From Candidatus Dadabacteria bacterium RIFCSPHIGHO2_12_FULL_53_21 (lineage in GTDB: Bacteria; Desulfobacterota_D; UBA1144; Nemesobacterales; UBA2774): DNA of 22,463 bases. The translations under genes were made by a program, and so were the position numbers. The notes under the pieces are model-generated. The model was not told where the DNA came from. It saw only the letters and a program-made list of their open reading frames with translations, and ran no database searches. The stretch covers positions 16,412 to 38,874 of the forward strand of contig MFCJ01000127.1 in assembly GCA_001775255.1 (NCBI GenBank). The letters are read 5' to 3'. Positions 14,126-19,505 of the stretch are shown here, one piece after another (within the stretch, counting starts at the first letter, position 1; every line of letters begins with the position of its first letter).

Positions 14126-14203
14126 GAAGGAGACGGGCTTTAATCTCCCGCTATGTCGAGGCGCCTGCGGGCGCGGGGGATAAAAGCTTGTCTCCTTCTT
14201 TAT
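14126..14203 (+). terminator. Very long hairpin terminator after the aminotransferase gene
   Basis: GAAGGAGAC (14126-14134) pairs perfectly with GTCTCCTTC (14190-14198), followed by TTTATTTT. The inner part continues pairing: GCTTT with AAAGC, and ATCTCCCGC (14143-14151) with GCGGGGGAT (14173-14181), with a GC-rich apex. The result is a nearly continuous stem of about 73 nt, much longer than an ordinary terminator. Confidence 0.7.
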
Positions 14204-14268
14204 TTTAATTCACCGCAACCACAAATTATTATTGCAAATCGTCATTAAATTGATAAAACTACATTAAT

Positions 14269-15117
14269 ATGAAATCGACTCTCGGAAAAGCTGCGAGGAA
14301 TCGGTTAGTTAAATCCTTTTTAATCCTATTCGTATTGATCATATCCGGCGCAGTCGCGGTTGCGTGTTATAAGGCGCCCGTCACGGGAAGGTCCCAATTC
14401 ATAATCCTCTCACAGTCGGAAGAAAACCAGATGGGGGTCGCGGCATTTCAGGAGGTCCTAAAGACAGAGCAGGTTTCGGGTAACGCTCAATACAACGAGG
14501 CCGTAACGAGGGTAGGCACGCGGATCGTGGGGGTAGCCGACACCCCGCAATACAACTGGGACTTTAAGGTGCTTAAGGACGACGAGCAGATAAACGCATT
14601 CGCGCTTCCGGGCGGGAAGGTCGGGGTATATACCGGCATACTGCCTGTCGCTGTAAACGATGCGGGTCTCGCGACGGTAATGGCGCACGAAGTAGCGCAC
14701 GTCGCCGCGCGCCACGGTGGGGAGCGTGTATCCACGGACGTGCTCGCCCAGATAGGCGCAGTGGGCGTGAGCGCGGCGCTCGGGGGGAGCGACCCCTGGG
14801 TGTCGGAGGCGATAATGCAGGCGTACGGCATAGGGGTAACCGTCGGGGGGATACTGCCCTTCAGCAGGACGCAGGAAGCCGAAGCCGACCACATCGGGCT
14901 CATATACATGGCCAAGGCCGGGTATGACCCGAGGGAGGCGATAGCGTTCTGGGAGAGGATGGACGACGCCGTGAAGGGGAAACCCCAGCCCCCGGAGTTC
15001 CTCTCGACGCACCCGGGCTACGGGACCAGGATAAACAACCTCAAAAAGTGGCTGCCTCAGGCGCTGCCTTATTACGAGCAATCCCGGAAAGCCCCCAACA
15101 ACGCCATAACCAAGTAG
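14269..15117 (+). CDS. M48-family zinc metalloprotease lipoprotein (LoiP/YcaL-like)
   Basis: This 282-residue exported protease has an N-terminal basic stretch and a hydrophobic signal (FLILFVLIISGAVAVAC) with a probable lipidated Cys33. As in many members, the Cys is followed by a P-V-T-G-R-S-Q sequence. The zinc site is HEVAH (His140, Glu141, His144), with a third ligand in the EAEAD motif (203-207). FLSTHPGYGTRINNLK near the C-terminus is also standard. Such proteins act in the periplasm on misfolded or outer-membrane proteins. The lipobox has Ala at -3, which is weaker than usual. There is no good ribosome binding site. It is separated from the aminotransferase by the long terminator and so is probably transcribed alone. 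Confidence 0.85.
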   Translation: MKSTLGKAARNRLVKSFLILFVLIISGAVAVACYKAPVTGRSQFIILSQSEENQMGVAAFQEVLKTEQVSGNAQYNEAVTRVGTRIVGVADTPQYNWDFKVLKDDEQINAFALPGGKVGVYTGILPVAVNDAGLATVMAHEVAHVAARHGGERVSTDVLAQIGAVGVSAALGGSDPWVSEAIMQAYGIGVTVGGILPFSRTQEAEADHIGLIYMAKAGYDPREAIAFWERMDDAVKGKPQPPEFLSTHPGYGTRINNLKKWLPQALPYYEQSRKAPNNAITK

Positions 15118-15127
15118 TCTCCCGCAG

Positions 15128-15164
15128 GATATGCCCGGTGTATATTATTAGACTGCGGCATATC
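15128..15164. repeat. Inverted repeat between the protease and glycosylase genes
   Basis: GATATGCC (15128-15135) and GGCATATC (15157-15164) are perfect complements separated by 21 nt, just before the glycosylase start. No T-run follows in either direction. It may be a regulatory dyad or a weak hairpin. Confidence 0.4.
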
Positions 15165-15181
15165 ATGATCCCGATAAAACA

Positions 15182-15838
15182 ATGACGAATAGCGAGCGGA
15201 TAAGAAAGTTTTACCAAGAGCTGCATAAAAAATTCGGCCCCCAGGGCTGGTGGCCCGCTGAGACGGCGTTCGAATGCATATTGGGAGCCGTACTGACGCA
15301 GAGCACGTCGTGGAAGAACGTGGAAAAGGCAATCGACAACCTGAGAAGGGGAAACCTCATTTCGGTCGAGGGCATAAACTCGATAACCGCAGACGAACTC
15401 GCCCTGCTCATACGCCCCTCCGGTTACTACAACCAGAAGGCGATCAAAATAAAGAACTTTATATCCTTCCTCGTGAATGAATTCTCGGGCAGCCTCGACA
15501 GTATGTTCGCGACAGAAAAGTCACACCTTAGAAAGAAGCTCCTCTCCATAAAGGGCATAGGTCCCGAGACAGCCGACAGCATCATGCTCTACGCGGGAGG
15601 AATACCTGTTTTCGTAGTGGACACATACACGTGGAGGGTGCTCTTGAGACACGGACTCGTGCCCGAGGTGACTTCATACGATGAAATTCAGGAGATTTTT
15701 ACCGATTCACTTCAAGAAGACGCGGGAATGTTCAACGAATACCATGCTCTTTTAGTGAGGCTGGCGAAGGATCACTGCAGGAAAAATAACCCGGTATGCG
15801 CCGGTTGCCCGCTCGAATACGACCCGCATACGGTGTGA
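15182..15838 (+). CDS. Endonuclease III-related HhH-GPD DNA glycosylase (COG2231/MagIII-like)
   Basis: This 218-residue base-excision repair protein has the opening of the endonuclease III-related group (GWWPAETAFECILGAVLTQSTSW). The helix-hairpin-helix is LLSIKGIGPETADSIMLYAG (about 120-139), and the catalytic aspartate is Asp147 in VVDTYTWRV. Endonuclease III has Lys in the GxGxKTA loop for AP-lyase action. Here that position is Glu129, so a monofunctional glycosylase is expected. The Fe-S cluster region keeps Cys199, Cys206 and Cys209 (C-x6-C-x2-C), but the protein ends PLEYDPHTV before a fourth cysteine. The last codons and stop are part of a sequence repeated twice downstream, so the original C-terminus may have been replaced. 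No ribosome binding site is obvious. Confidence 0.8.
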   Translation: MTNSERIRKFYQELHKKFGPQGWWPAETAFECILGAVLTQSTSWKNVEKAIDNLRRGNLISVEGINSITADELALLIRPSGYYNQKAIKIKNFISFLVNEFSGSLDSMFATEKSHLRKKLLSIKGIGPETADSIMLYAGGIPVFVVDTYTWRVLLRHGLVPEVTSYDEIQEIFTDSLQEDAGMFNEYHALLVRLAKDHCRKNNPVCAGCPLEYDPHTV

Positions 15839-15841
15839 AAG
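15803..15841 (+). repeat. Direct repeat, copy A (3' end of the glycosylase gene)
   Basis: This is the first of three same-orientation copies. The core is CCCGC, then TCGAATACGA, then CCCGC and ATACGGTGTGAA, and it includes the TGA stop of the glycosylase. Copies A and B agree at 38 of 39 positions; the one mismatch is A at 15819 where B and C have T. Confidence 0.9.
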
Positions 15842-15912
15842 TCGGTTGTAAATAGGGTCATTCCAGTAAATAAGTATCATCCAGAGCAGAAATTTCTTTC
15901 GAATTTATCGAA

Positions 15913-16329
15913 TCACCTCAGACTTTCTTTATATACATCCCAGAACTCTCTTGGAGACATTATTTGAATTCCTTTATAGGAGGGAGAGGGAAAGTGGCGG
16001 GTATTGCCCGTCACAACATAATTCACTTTTCCGGCAACAGCACATGCAAGAAATTTGTCATCACCGGGATCGTTGAGATGAAACCCTAAATGTTTTGGTT
16101 TTACAACTTTGCTTTTTGTTTTGAGTAATCGCGTAAACCGTCTTACGAGCTTCGCTGAAAAATCAAATTTGGGGCGTGAAAGAACCCCTTCGTATTCCTG
16201 AAGTATTTCTTCAGATAGAAAGAGGGTAACCTCTTGCTGCATCGCTAGATCTAAAAGAATGGCAGGGATGCCCTCCGAGGTAAGAAGAGCCGAGACAATG
16301 ACATTAGTGTCGTATACTGCTTTAATCAC
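15913..16329 (-). CDS. PIN-domain toxin of a type II toxin-antitoxin system
   Basis: This 138-residue PIN-family nuclease has the acidic residues that bind Mg. MIKAVYDTNVIVSALL gives Asp7, EEILQEYEGVLSRPKF gives Glu45, and NDPGDDKFLACAVAG gives Asp90/Asp91. The last motif reads VVTGNTRHFP, with Asn109 where many PIN proteins have Asp; this variant is common in the family described as putative TA toxin component, PIN family. It would cut RNA unless held by its partner. It starts at GTG, 13 bp after the antitoxin stop, without a ribosome binding site of its own, so translation is probably coupled. It is AT-richer than the flanking chromosome and lies between repeats A and B. Confidence 0.85.
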   Translation of the reverse strand: MIKAVYDTNVIVSALLTSEGIPAILLDLAMQQEVTLFLSEEILQEYEGVLSRPKFDFSAKLVRRFTRLLKTKSKVVKPKHLGFHLNDPGDDKFLACAVAGKVNYVVTGNTRHFPSPSYKGIQIMSPREFWDVYKESLR

Positions 16330-16342
16330 GGATGTGGGGGGA

Positions 16343-16645
16343 TTAGGCCTTTGACTTCCTATGTGTTTTTATTTCCCGCTCGATCTCTTTCGTTCCTATT
16401 TTATCCAGCCCTTTCTCTTTTGCTTCGAGCTGGATTTCAGCAACGACGCTTGCCCGCTCTTTTTTGAGTACGTTTTTGAGAAAGTCGTCAATGCCAATTA
16501 CCACGGCCTGCGGCTTGCCGCGCTCGCTGACTAGGAATCGCGTGTTTGCTTCCTTTGCTTTTTTGACTATGCGGGAAAGCTCTTTACGCGCCTGATCGAG
16601 TCCCACCATAGTTAATGTCATAGGCTTCTGCTTCTCTCTCGGCAA
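16343..16645 (-). CDS. Phd/YefM-family antitoxin
   Basis: This 100-residue protein has the Phd/YefM N-terminal fold: LTMVGLDQARKELSRIVKKA, then TRFLVSERGKPQAVVIGIDDFLKNV. The C-terminal half is charged (EIQLEAKEKGLDKIGTKEI and onward) and would wrap the PIN toxin. The start is a TTG at 16645, chosen because AAAGGAGCT lies seven bases upstream; an internal ATG eight codons in lacks such a site. Antitoxins of this type repress their own promoter, and a TATATA-gg-TATATA dyad lies over the -10 box here. It is the first gene of the pair. Confidence 0.8.
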   Translation of the reverse strand: MPREKQKPMTLTMVGLDQARKELSRIVKKAKEANTRFLVSERGKPQAVVIGIDDFLKNVLKKERASVVAEIQLEAKEKGLDKIGTKEIEREIKTHRKSKA

Positions 16646-16697
16646 CGGACAGCTCCTTTAGAAATATCGAGTTAATAGTAATGTTAACCTTAATCTA

Positions 16698-16726
16698 AAT
16701 ATATAGGTATATAAGGTGCTTGTCAA
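16698..16726 (-). promoter_or_regulatory. Promoter and operator dyad of the toxin-antitoxin pair
   Basis: On the minus strand a consensus TTGACA (16721-16726) and TATATT (16698-16703) are 17 bp apart. TATATA-gg-TATATA (16700-16713) overlaps the -10 box and is a likely antitoxin operator. Repeat copy B starts 10 bp beyond the -35. Confidence 0.65.
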
Positions 16727-16735
16727 TAACGCTAT

Positions 16736-16774
16736 GGTTGCCCGCTCGAATTCGACCCGCATACGGTGTGAAAG
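16736..16774 (+). repeat. Direct repeat, copy B
   Basis: This is the second copy, with TCGAATTCGA as a perfect palindrome between two CCCGC pentamers. It would encode the same C-terminal residues as copy A with Tyr changed to Phe (PLEFDPHTV and stop), but no glycosylase sequence precedes it. Confidence 0.9.
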
Positions 16775-17398
16775 AAGGGAGTGGAATCGGCAAGCCGGAT
16801 TAGAGTGCTGAGGGAATGCCTGAGTCTGAAAGGTCCCGGCAGGGGGGATACTGCGAGTCACTTTCGCATGTCTATGAGGCCGTCAGGAGCCTCTTATATT
16901 AATGTCAGGAATTGTGTCACCCCCATCCTCACCTTGTTATGATTTAGGCATTATCGAGCCTGCAGTCGATGTGCCCTGAGCCGCTGTTCCAGTGCGACCG
17001 ATTGCGCGCTCGCTTGCAATCGTCCCTCAAGGGGGAAGGAAGTAAAATCAAGGCAAAAGATAGATTCTCCCTTCGGTCGAAATGACAAAGGCGAGATTCC
17101 GGGTCAAGCCTGGAATGACAAATATTCCCCCTCACCCTTACCCTCTCCCACGCTGGGGAGAGGGAATAAAAGACAAAGATGAGATTGCCGCGCTTCGTTT
17201 CCTAATTTGTTTTTTGTGACTTAGGTGCGATGACGAAGGTACTTATTTGCAATCGGCCAAAAGCGACCGATTCCTCGCATGCTCGAAATCGTTGCTCGCA
17301 AAGACAGAAAAAAATGAGTCCTTTCCGGCTTCGCTATGCTGCGCCGTGACGAGCGACGGGTTCAGGGTGATTGGAGTCGTGACTATGCAAACCAAACA
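16775..17398. repeat. Gene-free mosaic of palindromic dispersed repeats
   Basis: About 620 bp without a credible gene. It contains CGATTGC/GCAATCG (16999-17022), AATCGG/CCGATT (17251-17272), a shared GCGACCGATT at 16994 and 17263, and a perfect CCCTCTCCC/GGGAGAGGG hairpin (17141-17164). A TTCGGTCGAAATGACAAA and CCTGGAATGACAAA region (about 17062-17122) is of the type scattered through intergenic DNA of many environmental genomes. Between 16775 and 16990 I see nothing recognisable. Confidence 0.5.
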
Positions 17399-17422
17399 AA
17401 AAAGGGAGCCGAAGCTCCCTTT
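17397..17422 (-). terminator. Intrinsic terminator of the IPTL-CTERM gene
   Basis: On the minus strand AAAGGGAGC, a TTCG tetraloop and GCTCCCTTT are followed by further T residues. The stem is 9 bp and perfect, and it lies 30 bp after the stop codon of the surface-protein gene. Confidence 0.85.
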
Positions 17423-17451
17423 AAGTATGTAAATTGTAATATCCTTAGATT

Positions 17452-18123
17452 TTAAGCAGCTACTTTCCTTCTGCGTATAACAATAAATCCAACTATTCCC
17501 ATTAATCCTGCCATAGCTATTAAGCCCCATTCGGAAAGTGTTGGGATGGCCCTCTCCCCTCTCCCTGTATAGACAATGCGCTCATAGGAATCATCAAAAA
17601 TGTTTTGTGTCGCTCCGCATCGATATCCATTATCACCATTCAAGTGCCAGCACAACCTTTCATCGTTTGCGTCAACGTTAGCGACATCGCAGTTGTTTTT
17701 ATTTATGCTATCCCCTTCTCTGATAAATCCCCATGATTGTCCGAACTTACCATCGCCAGTGTTGTTAAAATACCAGCCAACACCGTTGGCGTCGTGTACA
17801 AGGTTACTATTAACACCCGTATCAAAAGTAACATCGCTTCGCAGGCCCTGGGCAAGCAGCGTCAGTGTATCACTTCCTGTTGGTCTACAGGACAGCATCA
17901 ATAGCTCACCAGGACAGCTCGATAGCACTGTGTTGGCATCCATTGCTATATTATAGGTATCACGGTAACACTCGGTCCATCCGCCCCCGGTTACTGCGTC
18001 TACGGGTACATTTGTTTGCGGACCGACAGGCAGGTAGGTTTGAGCGTTCGCTTCAAGGTGCCGGAAAGCAAGTGTCACCAATAGAAAAATCATTAATGGT
18101 AAATATTTTGTTACACTATTCAT
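17452..18123 (-). CDS. IPTL-CTERM surface protein with a six-cysteine secreted domain
   Basis: This 223-residue exported protein has a signal peptide to about residue 28 (LPLMIFLLVTLAF, cut near ANAQ). The C-terminus (193-223) is a textbook IPTL-CTERM tripartite signal: IPTLSEWG, a hydrophobic helix (LIAMAGLMGIVGFIVI) and RRRK. That signal is thought to direct processing or anchoring at the cell envelope. The middle domain has six cysteines (WTECYRD, SSCPGE, LSCRPTG, NNCDVA, RLCWHL, YRCGAT), consistent with three disulfides, and Gly-Trp turns; I do not recognise its function. AAAGGAGG is present upstream of the ATG. It has its own promoter and terminator and lies between repeats B and C, with AT-rich coding unlike the neighbouring housekeeping genes. 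Confidence 0.85.
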   Translation of the reverse strand: MNSVTKYLPLMIFLLVTLAFRHLEANAQTYLPVGPQTNVPVDAVTGGGWTECYRDTYNIAMDANTVLSSCPGELLMLSCRPTGSDTLTLLAQGLRSDVTFDTGVNSNLVHDANGVGWYFNNTGDGKFGQSWGFIREGDSINKNNCDVANVDANDERLCWHLNGDNGYRCGATQNIFDDSYERIVYTGRGERAIPTLSEWGLIAMAGLMGIVGFIVIRRRKVAA

Positions 18124-18160
18124 CCTTTTTTCCTCCTTTAATTAAAGCAGTGGTTTGAAG

Positions 18161-18190
18161 ATTATATTGAATAATGGGTACTTGTGTCAA
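18161..18190 (-). promoter_or_regulatory. Promoter of the IPTL-CTERM gene
   Basis: On the minus strand consensus TTGACA (18185-18190) and TATAAT (18161-18166) are separated by 18 bp. Repeat copy C starts 44 bp upstream of the -35. Confidence 0.75.
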
Positions 18191-18236
18191 TGTGACGTAG
18201 AGGTTTAATACATATTTAGACAGAAGGGAGGATTGC

Positions 18237-18268
18237 CCCGCTCGAATTCGACCCGCATACGGTGTGAA
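18237..18268 (+). repeat. Direct repeat, copy C
   Basis: This third copy is identical to the 32-bp core of copy B (16741-16772), with one extra C just before it. Sequence homology ends right after GTGTGAA. The copy lies 60 bp from the end of rplT and so marks the right edge of the accessory segment. Confidence 0.9.
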
Positions 18269-18328
18269 TGCGGGCCATGTCATTTTGCTCTTTTATAGTG
18301 AGATGGTGCGGTAAGAAAAATTCCCCGG

Positions 18329-18682
18329 TTAATTCAGCCCGGTTTTTGCGGCGTCGACTACGGCCTTGAAACTCTCGGGCTCCCTTATCGCCATTTCGGA
18401 AAGGGTTTTTCTGTCGAGCTCAATACCCGCCTTCTTGAGCGAACCCATGAACGCGCTGTAGGAAAGCCCGTACGGCCTGACAGCGGCGTTTATCCTCACG
18501 ATCCAGAGCTTTCTGAAGTCCCTCTTCTTAAGCCGCCTGTGCCTGAACGCATAGGCCATGCCGCGAAGAACGGTCTCTTTGGCCCTTCTTATATTGTTCT
18601 TCCGTCTGCCCCAGAAACCCTTTGCGAGCTTGAGAACCCGCTTTCTCCTCTTTCTCGAAGCTACACCTCTTTTTATTCTCAT
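18329..18682 (-). CDS. rplT: 50S ribosomal protein L20
   Basis: This 117-residue, highly basic protein has L20 signatures: KRGVASRKRRKRVLKLAKGF, then WGRRKNNIRRAKE, AYAFRHRRLKKRDFRKLWI, RINAAVRPYGLSYSAFM and GIELDRKTLSEMAI. It binds 23S rRNA early in large-subunit assembly. GGGAGATAAAG is the ribosome binding site. It is the last gene of the thrS-infC-rpmI-rplT operon, 75 bp after rpmI. In enterobacteria L20 represses this operon by binding its mRNA; I did not identify such a site here. Confidence 0.97.
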   Translation of the reverse strand: MRIKRGVASRKRRKRVLKLAKGFWGRRKNNIRRAKETVLRGMAYAFRHRRLKKRDFRKLWIVRINAAVRPYGLSYSAFMGSLKKAGIELDRKTLSEMAIREPESFKAVVDAAKTGLN

Positions 18683-18757
18683 CTTTATCTCCCGTCTTTT
18701 ATATCGTCACCGGCGAGGCGACGCTTAAAGCAGCCAGACCCTGCCGATAAGGATTAA

Positions 18758-18961
18758 TTATTTATATGGAACGTAGGACCTGATCCTCCTGGCCACCGCG
18801 CCCTCTTCAATCTTCGAGGAAACCAATCTCCTCATGCGCTTCCTTCCCTTCTTCTCGTTTGAATGGCTGTGGCCGCCGCTCGACCTCTTTACTTTGCCGC
18901 TTGCAGTTACCCTGAACCTTTTAGCCGCGCTCCTGTTCGTCTTAACCTTCTGTTTTGGCAT
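18758..18961 (-). CDS. rpmI: 50S ribosomal protein L35
   Basis: This 67-residue basic protein begins MPKQKVKTNRSAAKRFRVTA, the standard L35 start, and continues with SHSNEKKGRKRMRRL. The ATG at 18961 is preferred to an upstream in-frame alternative at 18982 because GGAGGGAAA sits directly before it and the family starts at MPK. The first 20 bases overlap the end of infC, so translation of the two is probably coupled. Confidence 0.95.
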   Translation of the reverse strand: MPKQKVKTNRSAAKRFRVTASGKVKRSSGGHSHSNEKKGRKRMRRLVSSKIEEGAVARRIRSYVPYK

Positions 18962-19505
18962 TTTCCCTCCCGGCCTGTGCACTCTTCTTGGGCGATATGA
19001 CCATAATGAGATTTTTCCCCTCGAGCTTGGGCGGCATATCTATACCGCCTATATCGGCAACCCGCTCGATAATCCTGTTAGCGAGCACCCTTCCCAGCTC
19101 CGGATGTACTATTTCCCTGCCCCTGAAAAATATCCGTATCTTCGTTTTGTTGTCGTCCTCCAAAAACTCCCTGATGCGGCCTATCTTAACATCAAGGTCA
19201 TGATCGCCTATATTGGGGCGAAATTTTAATTCCTTTATAGTCTGCGTTTTCTGTCTCTTGGCGTTCGCCTGTTTTTTTAACTCGTACTTATATTTCCCGT
19301 AATCCATCAGCCTGCATACGGGCGGGTTCGCATTAGGCGCGATCTCGACAAGGTCGACGCCCTTTTCCTCGGACATCGTAAGCGCCTCCCGGATGGGAAC
19401 CACGCCGAGCTGCTCCCCGGCTTCGGAAATTAATCTGACTTCACGCGCCTTAATCCTCTGATTAATCCGGACCTCGGCCTCTTTAGTTTTAAACCCTTTA
19501 GCTAT
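18942..19505 (-). CDS. infC: Translation initiation factor IF-3, with AUA start codon
   Basis: This is a 187-residue IF-3. The N-terminal domain reads EVRINQRIKAREVRLISEAG, then EQLGVVPIREAL, VDLVEIAPNANPPVCRLMDYGKYKYE. The C-terminal domain has KELKFRPNIGDHDLDVKI, IRIFFRGREIVHPELG and PPKLEGKNLIMVISPKK. The true N-terminus extends 34 codons beyond the first GTG (19403). The only plausible start before an in-frame TGA is ATA at 19503-19505, preceded by a strong GGAGGGAGG (19516-19524). The ATA overlaps the TAG stop of thrS as ATAG. Near-cognate starts such as AUU or AUA are the classical basis of IF-3 autoregulation, since IF-3 rejects them when abundant. Confidence 0.9.
   Translation of the reverse strand: MAKGFKTKEAEVRINQRIKAREVRLISEAGEQLGVVPIREALTMSEEKGVDLVEIAPNANPPVCRLMDYGKYKYELKKQANAKRQKTQTIKELKFRPNIGDHDLDVKIGRIREFLEDDNKTKIRIFFRGREIVHPELGRVLANRIIERVADIGGIDMPPKLEGKNLIMVISPKKSAQAGRENAKTEG

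Larger units (their letters stand above)
15840..18268. mobile_element. Two tandem cassette-like insertions bounded by 32-bp direct repeats
   Basis: About 2.43 kb separates copy A (within the glycosylase gene) from copy C (next to rplT), with copy B dividing it into units of about 0.93 kb and 1.5 kb. Unit 1 is a Phd/PIN toxin-antitoxin module. Unit 2 is an IPTL-CTERM surface-protein gene plus palindromic repeat mosaic. Both read leftward from strong promoters close to the right-hand repeat, and their coding sequence is visibly AT-richer than neighbours. There is no integrase or transposase, so movement would need help in trans. Tandem site-specific integration is an inference; recombination-driven duplication of the repeat is an alternative. 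Confidence 0.45.

Noticed and set aside
16658..16861. 67-codon minus-strand frame across the toxin-antitoxin promoter and repeat B
   Set aside because: It covers a clear promoter and a non-coding repeat, and its start lacks a ribosome binding site.
17141..17164. CCCTCTCCC/GGGAGAGGG hairpin as a terminator
   Set aside because: No T-run follows in either direction; it fits a dispersed palindromic repeat better.
17243..17530. 95-codon minus-strand frame downstream of the IPTL-CTERM gene
   Set aside because: It runs through the terminator and the repeat mosaic, overlaps the end of the real gene and has no recognisable domain.
15803..18268. Three repeat copies as a CRISPR array
   Set aside because: The copies are 0.9 and 1.5 kb apart with genes between them, and there are no cas genes.
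15803..18268. Integron attC sites
   Set aside because: The repeats lack the RYYYAAC and GTTRRRY core sites and the paired imperfect stems of attC, and no integron integrase is present.
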